Source: Bacteroidota bacterium
GTDB taxonomy: Bacteria; Bacteroidota; Bacteroidia; Sphingobacteriales; Sphingobacteriaceae
Direction of reading: 5' to 3'
NCBI GenBank assembly: GCA_016868395.1
Contig: VGGW01000005.1
Span: forward strand, 1 to 35,350
Length of the DNA stretch: 35,350 bases
A program made the position numbers and the translations under genes. The notes under the pieces were generated by a model. It had not been told where the DNA came from and searched no databases. It saw only the letters and a program-made list of their open reading frames with translations. Of the stretch, positions 1-9,296 are shown piece by piece (position 1 is the first letter of the stretch; each line of letters opens with the position of its first letter).

Positions 1-2
1 AT

Positions 3-95
3 CTCGTATCCCCTTTATGTGATAGTGATTGGATGGATACAAAATATCACCATGCCGAAAATGCATGGTTCATTTTTGAATTAAAAAAGAAATAA
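3..95 (+). CDS. C-terminal tail of an upstream CDS (truncated by window edge), product unknown
   Basis: Frame 3 is open from the window edge: LVSPLCDSDWMDTKYHHAENAWFIFELKKK, TAA at 93-95, one base before the next ATG at 97. Too short to assign a family. Confidence 0.4.
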   Translation, partial: LVSPLCDSDWMDTKYHHAENAWFIFELKKK

Positions 96-96
96 T

Positions 97-1923
97 ATGT
101 CAAGAATTGCCGGGATACATTCCTCAAGGGTAGGATCTCATAACTGTGTGAGCATGTTGAAGTCAGTAAAAACTGATGAAAACTGGAATGTAAATATTGA
201 AGAGAACAAGATTTGTGTGTTAGGGTCAGTGGCCAAAAAAAATGATAATTTTTCTGCAGCTGGTGTCAGCATAGTTATTGACGGTATAGTGTATAACCAT
301 TCTATCATAGACAAAGAAAATGCGATTGGGTCCCCTATATTCAAATTGTACCGGAAGTATGGATTTGAGGGCGCAGTCCAAAGACTGAATGGGGATTTTG
401 CAATCGCTCTTTATGATTCTAACGATCAAACACTTTGGATAGCACGTGATCGGGTTGGTGTAAAACCGATATACTATTCAGCTAAGAACGGCGAACTTGC
501 TTTTGCCTCACGTCCAAAATCATTGTTACAATTAGACTGGATCACAAGCGAACCAAATTCGCGATTTGTTGGCCGGTTTGCAGGCGGCCATTATCGGTAT
601 ATTGACAATGATCCACATGAATCACCTTATGAAGAAATTGCTCAGCTTCCGACCGCCCACATACTTCGTTACAAAAATAACGAAGTTAAAATCTCGGCAT
701 ATTGGAAACTTTCGGAAGAAGAAAACTGGAAGTCTACGGAACTGGAGCTTGCTGAAGAATACAGATCATTACTCTCAGATGCTGTAAACATCAGATTTTC
801 CTCAGCAGATAAGCCAGCATTTACGCTTTCAGGTGGTATGGATTCATCTTCGGTTCTAGCGAGTGTTGTTAAAAAAACAGGAATAAAGCAACACGCATTT
901 TCATCAGTGTATGTTGATAAGACTTATGATGAATCTGATGAAATTGCATCAATGCTTGAATCATCTGTTGAAGAATGGCATCGTGTGGTACTTGATAACA
1001 AGCCAGATGTCTTCGCAAACGTCAGAAAAATGATAGATGCTAATGATGAGCCCGTTGCCACAGCGACCTGGTTATCTCACTTCCTACTGTGTGAAGAAGT
1101 AAAAAACCAGGGATTTGGAAGTCTCTTCGGCGGCTTAGGCGGTGATGAGTTAAATGCCGGGGAATATGAGTATTTCTTTTTTCACTTTGCTGATCTCATC
1201 AAGAATGGCAAGAGTGACATTTTTTTGAAGGAAGTTGAAAAATGGTCAGAATATCATGATCATCCAGTTTTTAAAAAGAACCTTAGTGTTGCGAAGGAAA
1301 GTGTAGAACGCATGGCACATCTTAACCATCCAGGTCTATGTCTGCCAGATCTTAAACGCATGCATAAGTATGCTGCGACGGTAAATAGTGACTTTTTCGA
1401 TTTTTCAAGATTTGAACCGCAGATGGTTCATCCGTTTACATCCTATTTAAAGAATCGTACCTATCAGGACATATTTTATGAGACTGCTCCATGCTGCCTC
1501 AGAGCTGAAGACAGGCAGACACTTGCTTTTGGCCTAGACAATTTCGTTCCATTCTTTGATCATCGGTTATTGGAGTTTATGTTCAGAGTGCCAGGTGATC
1601 TGAAAATCAGGGACGGTGTAACAAAAATCCTACTACGCGAGGCAATGGATGGAGTTTTGCCTTACGAAACAAGGGGACGGATTAAAAAAACGGGTTGGAA
1701 CGCACCTGCACATATGTGGTTTTCAGGAAAAGGGCTGGAAGAATTGAAAGATATGGTTCATTCGCAACAATTCAGGCAGCGCGGTATTTACAACATAGAT
1801 GAAGTAGACAAGATAATTGTAGAGCACGCGGAAATTGTTGAAACGGGAGTAGTGAAGGAGAATCATATGATGTTTTTGTGGCAGATGGTCAATCTTGAAT
1901 TGTGGATGCAAAGTATCCAGTGA
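97..1923 (+). CDS. Asparagine synthase (glutamine-hydrolysing)-like protein; N-terminal catalytic Cys absent
   Basis: 608 aa; class II GATase-like N-terminus (FEGAVQRLNGDFAIALYD, LWIARDRVGVKPIYY) and synthetase PP-loop FTLSGGMDSSSVLASV, FGGLGGDELNAGEYE. Begins MSRIAGI rather than MCGIAGI. Confidence 0.85.
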   Translation: MSRIAGIHSSRVGSHNCVSMLKSVKTDENWNVNIEENKICVLGSVAKKNDNFSAAGVSIVIDGIVYNHSIIDKENAIGSPIFKLYRKYGFEGAVQRLNGDFAIALYDSNDQTLWIARDRVGVKPIYYSAKNGELAFASRPKSLLQLDWITSEPNSRFVGRFAGGHYRYIDNDPHESPYEEIAQLPTAHILRYKNNEVKISAYWKLSEEENWKSTELELAEEYRSLLSDAVNIRFSSADKPAFTLSGGMDSSSVLASVVKKTGIKQHAFSSVYVDKTYDESDEIASMLESSVEEWHRVVLDNKPDVFANVRKMIDANDEPVATATWLSHFLLCEEVKNQGFGSLFGGLGGDELNAGEYEYFFFHFADLIKNGKSDIFLKEVEKWSEYHDHPVFKKNLSVAKESVERMAHLNHPGLCLPDLKRMHKYAATVNSDFFDFSRFEPQMVHPFTSYLKNRTYQDIFYETAPCCLRAEDRQTLAFGLDNFVPFFDHRLLEFMFRVPGDLKIRDGVTKILLREAMDGVLPYETRGRIKKTGWNAPAHMWFSGKGLEELKDMVHSQQFRQRGIYNIDEVDKIIVEHAEIVETGVVKENHMMFLWQMVNLELWMQSIQ

Positions 1924-1937
1924 GTTTAAGATAAACA

Positions 1938-3848
1938 GTGGATATCAAGAAAACGTTAATGGTAATAACAAAGAAATATGAAAGTTTCGGAACCTTAAGT
2001 ACAAAGACTTACGGAAGGAAATTATTAGGAAATTTTCGACAGAATATTGGTAGAGTAATTGATAATCACCGGTCGGCTGATTATACGTCAGTACTTACAA
2101 CTAGTGATATTTTACCTTATATTGCTATTTCACCAAACATCACAACTTATAACAGTTTATATAGCAGATATCTTTCAGTGATAGATGTTGATGAACTTGC
2201 AAAAGTTATCAATGAGTTCATACTTGGTTTTGAAAAGCAAACGGGTTTCTGGCAAGTTAAATTAATCAAGTCTTATTTTTTTGCCTTCCTTATGGATGAC
2301 TGGTGTGAACGCGTGGAACATGCCTTTAAAATTTTCGAAAGCGAAAAGGGAAGATTGTTTTATGTTGGTCAGCGAACCGAGTCGGATTACAAGATATACA
2401 ATGGTATTAGTCATTCGTTCTATCCTAATACATCCGTGGAAAGATTATACTCTTTTTCTGATGACATAATTAGTCGTTTGGGACATGTCTTGAATAAAAT
2501 AAAGAAGGCACGGGAGTTAGAACTTAACAGGTTTCTAAACGGATTTTCTGAAGAAACTACACTACCGACTTTATGTGGAGGCAAGAAAATAATTGTTATT
2601 GGAATATTGGAGGGTCGACGTATTGCCCGGATTGCGGAACTTCATCGTGAGCTGACTTTGCGCGGTTACGAAGTTGTACTATTTTCGGCGCTTCACAAAA
2701 GAGAGACGCTGGTTGAAACTAAGAAATTCCCTGAGTTGTTGTCCTCATTCGTACTAGACAATTCCTTAATAACAAAAGCTGAGGCAACTAAGGTTTTGAA
2801 TCAAAGTAAATCGGAGTTACTTAAACTTTGTAAATTGTTCAGAAACTCTGGAGAGCTAAAAAGTTATACCTATAGAGGAGTGCCTCTTCTTGATATTTGT
2901 TGGGAAGACCTGGAGAATGTAATTTTGATGCGGGGAATGCAAGTTGCAATTAATACCAGCTGTATTCAGAAGTTTATGAAATATTACCCGGTTGCCGGTT
3001 TTATTGGAATGGACAACAGCGTCGCGACCTCTGTATGGATAAATGAATGTAATCAAAAGGACATTCCTACTTTCTTCCATTATTACAACGCCGCGTTGTC
3101 ACCTATTGTTTATAAATTGCTTTTAGAATCGTTCCAGCCAAAAGTCTGGCTTCTCGGAGGTGAAAGGCAAATGGAGTTTTTCAAGAGCTTAAATCCTAAG
3201 GGAAATTATCAGGTAACAGGCGACATATTCGCTGATACAATTGTGAAAGGTGATAAAGATGTAATACGAAAAGTAATTAAAGATAAAATCAATATAAGAG
3301 GAGAGGAAAAGGTCGTTGTTCTGGTATCATCATATATTGTCGCAGATTTCACTATCGAACGAAAGAAAATGTTGTTTCAAAGTGTCGCTTTATCCGCAGC
3401 TCAATTGGATATGCAATTAGTGGTTAAAGCCCATCCGAACGAGAATCTGGAAACTTTACTGTCTGAAATGGACTCGTGGGATGTTAAGGCACCCATTTTT
3501 CAAACGGAAAGCATTCGGGACGTATTTATTGCGGCAGATGTGGTTTGTATGTATTTTAGCGAAGCGGCTCAACAAGCAATGTTAGTGGGTGTACCCGTTA
3601 TTTCATTAATCCCCGAGGAAATGGTGGATGATTTTGATAAACACTGGAACTACTATTCGTCAGGCGCTGTTGAATACGTTCCACTAGGCTCCTCGCCATT
3701 AAACGCAATAAAAGGTATCGTGTTCGATGAGTTGATCCGCGCAAAGTTATTAACTAAAGCTTCCGACTATACAATAGGAGTACTCGGAAAGAATGATGGT
3801 AACAATGCCAGCCGCTTTGCAGAAAAGGTTCACACATTCATCAACTAA
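1938..3848 (+). CDS. Putative GT-B fold glycosyltransferase / surface polysaccharide biosynthesis protein
   Basis: 636 aa, GTG start. C-terminal half looks like a GT-B/epimerase-like fold: VVLVSSY..., LVVKAHPNENLETLLSEM, IFIAADVVCMYFSEAAQQAMLVGVPVISLIP. N-terminal third has no recognisable motif. Confidence 0.5.
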   Translation: MDIKKTLMVITKKYESFGTLSTKTYGRKLLGNFRQNIGRVIDNHRSADYTSVLTTSDILPYIAISPNITTYNSLYSRYLSVIDVDELAKVINEFILGFEKQTGFWQVKLIKSYFFAFLMDDWCERVEHAFKIFESEKGRLFYVGQRTESDYKIYNGISHSFYPNTSVERLYSFSDDIISRLGHVLNKIKKARELELNRFLNGFSEETTLPTLCGGKKIIVIGILEGRRIARIAELHRELTLRGYEVVLFSALHKRETLVETKKFPELLSSFVLDNSLITKAEATKVLNQSKSELLKLCKLFRNSGELKSYTYRGVPLLDICWEDLENVILMRGMQVAINTSCIQKFMKYYPVAGFIGMDNSVATSVWINECNQKDIPTFFHYYNAALSPIVYKLLLESFQPKVWLLGGERQMEFFKSLNPKGNYQVTGDIFADTIVKGDKDVIRKVIKDKINIRGEEKVVVLVSSYIVADFTIERKKMLFQSVALSAAQLDMQLVVKAHPNENLETLLSEMDSWDVKAPIFQTESIRDVFIAADVVCMYFSEAAQQAMLVGVPVISLIPEEMVDDFDKHWNYYSSGAVEYVPLGSSPLNAIKGIVFDELIRAKLLTKASDYTIGVLGKNDGNNASRFAEKVHTFIN

Positions 3849-3933
3849 TGTATATACAGTCACAATACAGCTTAGTATACTGTAATGGTATTCTTAAGAA
3901 AATGCCAACCAGCATAATTGTAAGGATTAGACC

Positions 3934-5685
3934 GTGAGTTTAGTTATTAAGCTAGCAAACTTACTCACCACCAGACATAAACAAGGTATTCTGGTTTTAC
4001 TTGTGCTTATGGTGGTTGGAATGTTGTTCGAGACTATGAGCATTGGATTGATAATACCCGTGTTCACAATCCTGTCAAAAAGTGAAGTGGAAATCGCTAA
4101 CTCCTACATAGGTCCGTTTGTGAAGTACCTTGGTAACCCACCTGTTGAAAAACTCATTGTCATTGTTATGGTGATAATGGTGTTAGCCTACATGGTGAAA
4201 AATATTTATCTGGGCTTCCTAACCTGGGCACAGGTTAAATTTGCTAACTCCGTTCAGGTTTATTTATCACAAAAGCTTTTTTCGGTTTATTTATATCAAC
4301 CGTACATTTTTCACCTGCAGCGAAATTCAGCTCAACTTGTAAGAAATGTTTTAGGGGAAGTCAGTCAGATACAGGCCGCAGTAACCCAACTAATGACGCT
4401 TTTTACTGAATTGGGCATCATACTGGGTATTTCGGTACTGCTAGTCGCCACGGAACCAGTTGGCTCGATATCGATTTTCGTCTTTTTAGGGAGTGTTTCA
4501 TGGTTGTCCAACAAGCTGACAAAATATAAGATAGTTCAATGGGGTGCAGAACGTTTGCATTATGACGGTCAGACCAATCAACATTTGATGCAAGGATTAT
4601 CAGGTGTGAAAGATGTTAAGATATATGGTAGAGAAGAAGCGTTTCTTAAAATATTCTATAGATATCAAACAAATCGTGCTAAACTTAACCGGAGATATTC
4701 AGTGATTGCTACAATACCCAAGCTATGGCTAGAATTGTTGGCCATTATCGGGCTTGCTGCATTGGTTATAATAATGTTAGCACAAGGTAAACCAGTATCG
4801 AATATACTACCTACGCTAAGTTTATTTGCTGTAGCTTCTTTCAAGTTAATGCCATCGATGAATAAGATCCTAAATGCTATCCAGGGTCTTAATTTTACAA
4901 GAGCCTCGATTGAGATGGTTTCATCTGAATTGTCTTACACCTTTGATCATAGAGAAGAAATACTTGATACAAGTAAAGCACTAAAGGATAGTATTTCGAT
5001 TGACAAGATTACTTTTTACTACCCGGGAACTGTGAAACCAGCTCTTGAGAATGTATCCGTGAAGGTAAAAGTTAATCAGTCGGTAGGAATCGTAGGGAGT
5101 TCCGGATCCGGGAAGAGTACATTGGTTGATATATTGTTAGGGATACTTTCACCCTCAGCAGGGAGAATATTGGTAGACAATGAGAATATTTTCGTTTCAG
5201 TTACTAAAACACGGGAATGGCAAAATCAAATAGGATATGTGCCTCAGACTATTTACCTGACTGATGATACATTGCGAAATAACATCGCATTTGGAATAGA
5301 AGTCAAAAACATTGATGATGACGCCATCGATAGAGCATTAAAAGCTGCTCAGTTAGATGAGTTCGTCGATAGTCTTCCCGAAGGGCTAAAAACAATGGTT
5401 GGAGAACGGGGTGTTCGGCTGTCTGGAGGGCAGCGGCAACGTATAGGCATTGCCAGAGCGCTGTATCACAATCCACCCGTTCTTGTATTGGATGAGGCTA
5501 CAAGTGCTTTAGATCAAATCACCGAGCAGGGTGTAATGAATTCAGTTAAGCTTTTAAAAGGAAAAACAGTTATCATTGTGGCGCACAGATATTCAACAAT
5601 TGAGCATTGTGACTGGATCATAAAGTTAAGCCACGGCAAACTGGTATCGCAAGGACCTGCAACTGAAATACTTCATAAACAATAA
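3934..5685 (+). CDS. ABC transporter, fused permease/ATPase (MsbA/PglK-like lipid-linked glycan flippase candidate)
   Basis: 583 aa, GTG start; N-terminal TM segments; Walker A GSSGSGKST, signature LSGGQRQRIGIARAL, Walker B PVLVLDEATSALD, H-loop IIVAHRYSTI. Confidence 0.88.
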   Translation: MSLVIKLANLLTTRHKQGILVLLVLMVVGMLFETMSIGLIIPVFTILSKSEVEIANSYIGPFVKYLGNPPVEKLIVIVMVIMVLAYMVKNIYLGFLTWAQVKFANSVQVYLSQKLFSVYLYQPYIFHLQRNSAQLVRNVLGEVSQIQAAVTQLMTLFTELGIILGISVLLVATEPVGSISIFVFLGSVSWLSNKLTKYKIVQWGAERLHYDGQTNQHLMQGLSGVKDVKIYGREEAFLKIFYRYQTNRAKLNRRYSVIATIPKLWLELLAIIGLAALVIIMLAQGKPVSNILPTLSLFAVASFKLMPSMNKILNAIQGLNFTRASIEMVSSELSYTFDHREEILDTSKALKDSISIDKITFYYPGTVKPALENVSVKVKVNQSVGIVGSSGSGKSTLVDILLGILSPSAGRILVDNENIFVSVTKTREWQNQIGYVPQTIYLTDDTLRNNIAFGIEVKNIDDDAIDRALKAAQLDEFVDSLPEGLKTMVGERGVRLSGGQRQRIGIARALYHNPPVLVLDEATSALDQITEQGVMNSVKLLKGKTVIIVAHRYSTIEHCDWIIKLSHGKLVSQGPATEILHKQ

Positions 5686-5703
5686 GAAATTAAATTTAAA
5701 TTT

Positions 5704-6456
5704 TTGCTAATGCTAAACAGTCTTTTAAACAAAATTGGCTATCAAAAAAAGCCCCTGCCAGCCTTAGAGGCTGAATTTAAGAACCGCGTCATCGAAGAGG
5801 AATTTTGGAATATCTATAACCAATGCCGTGAGTATACGATGACATCTCCTGAGCGAATGTATTCCTTGTATAAAGCTGTTAAATACGTTGTTCAAGCAAA
5901 ATTAGAAGGTGATTTCGTAGAATGCGGGGTATGGAAAGGTGGGAGCGCCATGGTGATAGCTTATACTTTAAAAGCGCTAAGGTTAACAGATAGAGACATT
6001 TTTTTGTATGACACATTTGAAGGAATGTCCGAGCCTACTGAACACGATATGAAAAACTCTACAGTAGACGGCAACCATGTAAGGAAGTATTGGGAGGAGC
6101 AGCAAAAAGGTGGTATAAATGAATGGTGTTACTCATCATTAGATGAAGTTCGGAGCAATTTGGAGCGCACAGGATACCCAATGAGTCAAATACATACAGT
6201 TAAAGGAAAAGTTGAGGATTCCATTCCTAATACCATCCCTAAAAAAATAAGTCTTTTGCGACTAGATACTGACTGGTATGAGTCGACCAAACATGAATTA
6301 ATGTATCTTTACCCAATTTTAACCGATAAAGGCGTTTTAATAATTGATGATTATGGCTCATGGGCGGGAGCCAAAAAGGCTGTAGATGAGTTCTTTGCAG
6401 ATACCCCGATATTATTGAACAGGGTCGATACAACAGGACGTATAGGGGTTAAATAA
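5704..6456 (+). CDS. TylF/MycF-family (macrocin O-methyltransferase-type) SAM-dependent methyltransferase
   Basis: 250 aa; GDFVECGVWKGGSAMVIAYTLK, DIFLYDTFEGMSEPTEHD, LLRLDTDWYESTKHELMYLYPIL, GVLIIDDYGSWAGAKKAVDEFF. Confidence 0.85.
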   Translation: MLMLNSLLNKIGYQKKPLPALEAEFKNRVIEEEFWNIYNQCREYTMTSPERMYSLYKAVKYVVQAKLEGDFVECGVWKGGSAMVIAYTLKALRLTDRDIFLYDTFEGMSEPTEHDMKNSTVDGNHVRKYWEEQQKGGINEWCYSSLDEVRSNLERTGYPMSQIHTVKGKVEDSIPNTIPKKISLLRLDTDWYESTKHELMYLYPILTDKGVLIIDDYGSWAGAKKAVDEFFADTPILLNRVDTTGRIGVK

Positions 6457-6493
6457 AACGATGAATTAGATAGTAGAACAAAAATATAAGAAT

Positions 6494-7240
6494 ATGGCAA
6501 CAAGTTTATTTATACAGGTAAAGCAAAAAATTAAGGATTTCATTCATGAAAGCCTGATGTCTGAGGATTTTGACCACGCAGTTAAAAAGCTAAAGGAAAC
6601 TGAAGCTGAGCACAACAAAAAATATGGCACACAATTCCATGTTCCATTCCAGTTTGTAGGTCGCAGGCACTTTAGTACCATTGGCCCGAGCCAGGTGATG
6701 AAGGAAATTACAAAGTTGTTTGAGCTAATTAAAAGTGAGAATCCAAAAGTAGTACTTGAGATAGGAACTGATAAAGGTGGTACATTGTATTTATGGTGTC
6801 AGGCCGCAGCTGAAGACGCTACAATTGTTTCAATTGATCTGTCAAGCAGACGAAGATATTCTCCCAGACGCCGCGATTTATATGCAAAATTTGTTAAGAG
6901 CGTTCACCAAAAACTTCATTTCCTGCCATTTAGTTCACACGAACAGTCTACTGTTGATAAAGCCTGCGCTTTGTTTGGAAATAAGAAGATTGACTATTTA
7001 TTTATTGATGGCGATCATACTTATGAAGGAGTAAAGCAGGATTATATCATGTTTTCACCGCTAGTAAAAACTGGGGGACTTATCGCGTTTCATGACATCA
7101 AGACAGTAAGACCTGATTGTGGAGTACGTGAGGTTTGGGAAGAAGTTACCAAAGATATGGTAAAAGAAAATTATTGGGAATATGCGGAAAATGACTATGG
7201 ACCATTGGGTGCTGGAATTGGTGTAATTAGGAAGGTCTAA
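6494..7240 (+). CDS. Class I SAM-dependent methyltransferase (CmcI/rhamnosyl O-methyltransferase-like)
   Basis: 248 aa; VVLEIGTDKGGTLYLWCQAA, IDYLFIDGDHTYEGVKQDYIMFSPLVKTGGLIAFHDI. Confidence 0.78.
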   Translation: MATSLFIQVKQKIKDFIHESLMSEDFDHAVKKLKETEAEHNKKYGTQFHVPFQFVGRRHFSTIGPSQVMKEITKLFELIKSENPKVVLEIGTDKGGTLYLWCQAAAEDATIVSIDLSSRRRYSPRRRDLYAKFVKSVHQKLHFLPFSSHEQSTVDKACALFGNKKIDYLFIDGDHTYEGVKQDYIMFSPLVKTGGLIAFHDIKTVRPDCGVREVWEEVTKDMVKENYWEYAENDYGPLGAGIGVIRKV

Positions 7241-7263
7241 ATAGTTAAAAGAGCTCTATTAGT

Positions 7264-8325
7264 ATGGCAGTTTTATTAATTTACAAGGAGAACCCTCAGG
7301 ATCCTTGTCTACAGGCAATGAAGAGGTGGATTTGTAGATTATCCAGGAAGTCGATCTATTTCCGATTCAGACATAGTGAACGGGGTAGGTTTGAAACAAA
7401 AGAGGTTAACCCAAGGCTGCTAAAAATACTTAAAAATCGGGAGGTCACTTGTATTATGGACTGGCTTGGCTTATTTAACCGAGCCGAAGTTGAACTGCTT
7501 AAAGCAAAGGGTATTGTGTATTTTCGTTATCTAAACGGTTTTACATCTCTCCATTGTGGTCATATTCCAGATCAGAAGGAATTTTTTGATCTGCTACGGC
7601 TTACGGATTTTTATATGGTTCCCGAAAAAAATCATATTCCGATTTTGAAGGACGAGAAAATTAATGCTGTACACTCTCCTTTCTTCGCCGATCCGCACAT
7701 TTATAAGCCTTTAAAGTTAAGGGCAGATCTCTACGATTTCTTTTTTGTAGGAGCTGTCAATTCGCATTGGGCTAGAAATAGGCAGGAGTTTTTAGAAAAG
7801 CTGGCAGAACATTACCGTACCGTAATCGTGGCCGGTCCTGACGCTAAGATTGCCAAAGCACATTGCCTTCCGCAAATAACTTTTGAGCCCTTAGTTAATT
7901 TATTGCAAAATCAAAGTAAAATAGTTTGCGGTAGTGATTACCTGCCCAGCGTGGAGCCATATAATAGTCGAATTAAAGATGCTTTCATAGAATATGATTT
8001 AAACTATACTATACGGGCGCGGACCTATACAGTTCTAGCATCCGCCCGACCATATTTAGTTGAAAGTCATAATGATATTAATGAAGCATTTGAGAGCGGA
8101 AAAGAAATATTGACATGGGGAAGTTATGACGAATTATTGGAAGTTGCTTCAAGGGTAATAGCTGACAAAAGGTACCTACAGAATGTCGGAGACGCCGGTT
8201 ATAACGCCTTTTTGTCAAAACATACTATTTTTCATCGACTACAGGAATTCGAATCACTATCGGGACTTGCGCTATTTCCTGATCTTAAAAAATATATTTC
8301 ATGGACAAATCAAAAGCACCGCTGA
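7264..8325 (+). CDS. Glycosyltransferase, CgeB-like GT-B candidate
   Basis: 353 aa; DLYDFFFVGAVNSHWARNRQEFLEKLAEHYRTVIVAGPDAK and a C-terminal NDINEAFESGKEILTWGSYDELLEVASRVIADK block resembling CgeB/GT1-type C-termini. Confidence 0.55.
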   Translation: MAVLLIYKENPQDPCLQAMKRWICRLSRKSIYFRFRHSERGRFETKEVNPRLLKILKNREVTCIMDWLGLFNRAEVELLKAKGIVYFRYLNGFTSLHCGHIPDQKEFFDLLRLTDFYMVPEKNHIPILKDEKINAVHSPFFADPHIYKPLKLRADLYDFFFVGAVNSHWARNRQEFLEKLAEHYRTVIVAGPDAKIAKAHCLPQITFEPLVNLLQNQSKIVCGSDYLPSVEPYNSRIKDAFIEYDLNYTIRARTYTVLASARPYLVESHNDINEAFESGKEILTWGSYDELLEVASRVIADKRYLQNVGDAGYNAFLSKHTIFHRLQEFESLSGLALFPDLKKYISWTNQKHR

Positions 8326-9278
8326 TAACGATTGGTGTTGTTAGCTGCAACAGATTTTATTATTTACGCGCGTTATTGGAGTCGGCAAAATTATGTGTTA
8401 CTTATCCTAATGTGCAGTGGATAGTAGTAGATAACGCATCTATCGAGCCGGGTTTAGTAGATTATCTGAAAGCTCAGACTTTTATCGATTCGCTTATATT
8501 AAGAGAAGAGCGTTCTCCTAAATCCGAACATCCCGAAGCGCTTAATATTATCACCGAACAGGCAAAAGGAGAGTATATTATTATCTTATCTGATGATGTA
8601 CAGTTTATAAGGAAGAATTGGGAGTGGGATATAATAAACATCCTAAATAAGTATCAGGAGATAACTTCTGTTTCTCTTTCTGCCCTTAGGAAAGTTACCT
8701 TGGAGCGTTATTTTAAAGGAATCACATACGAGCGGTTTAAGCACATCGCTTACGATATTAAGCATCGGCGAGTGGTCAGAGCTCAGAGGTCGTTCAAAAC
8801 GGATAAGGGCGTAATTTTCAGATCTTTTGGATATATGCGTGAGCCTATCGACGGAGTTGGAATGTTGATCGCATCACGTACAGCCTTATGGAAAAAACTT
8901 GGCCCATGGAAAACGAATGCAGCAAGCAGTGATAGTATCGATTCCAGTGCCGGGGGAGAAGCCGACATGCTTAAAAGAGCTATTGGATATAAGGTGAAAG
9001 GGCATATGGTTACACCCATTGAGCCAGTGATCGCCACAATTGTAACTGATAGCGAAGGCTTAAACGCAAGGGTTAGAAACAATACACGGTTTGGCAAATA
9101 TTTGCCTCCGCACGGTGATCTATACTATGAAATTAATGATAAATTGGAAACGTATACTGATTTTCCATTTTCCTTTGAATCAGTAGTGGCTCCTGTTAAA
9201 TTTGAACTGCCTTTAGATGAGGCAGGGAATCTTATTAAAGGTTCTGTGAACTTTACAATTGCAAACGAAATAGAATAA
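8301..9278 (+). CDS. Family 2 (GT-A) glycosyltransferase
   Basis: 325 aa; ITIGVVSCNRFYYLRALLESAK..WIVVDNAS, KGEYIIILSDDVQFIRKNWEWD. Overlaps upstream CDS by 25 bp. Confidence 0.75.
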   Translation: MDKSKAPLITIGVVSCNRFYYLRALLESAKLCVTYPNVQWIVVDNASIEPGLVDYLKAQTFIDSLILREERSPKSEHPEALNIITEQAKGEYIIILSDDVQFIRKNWEWDIINILNKYQEITSVSLSALRKVTLERYFKGITYERFKHIAYDIKHRRVVRAQRSFKTDKGVIFRSFGYMREPIDGVGMLIASRTALWKKLGPWKTNAASSDSIDSSAGGEADMLKRAIGYKVKGHMVTPIEPVIATIVTDSEGLNARVRNNTRFGKYLPPHGDLYYEINDKLETYTDFPFSFESVVAPVKFELPLDEAGNLIKGSVNFTIANEIE

Positions 9279-9296
9279 GATGCCTTATAATATATT

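Noticed and set aside
138-344. Minus-strand ORFs throughout the window (e.g. 138-344, 8783-9097, 32742-33080, 34574-34873)
   Set aside because: All are short, lie antisense to well-supported plus-strand CDSs and show no family motifs.
3849-3933. TACAGT...ACTGTA inverted repeat between the GT-B and ABC genes as a regulator site or terminator
   Set aside because: Only a 6-bp arm in AT-rich DNA, no T-run and no supporting motif.
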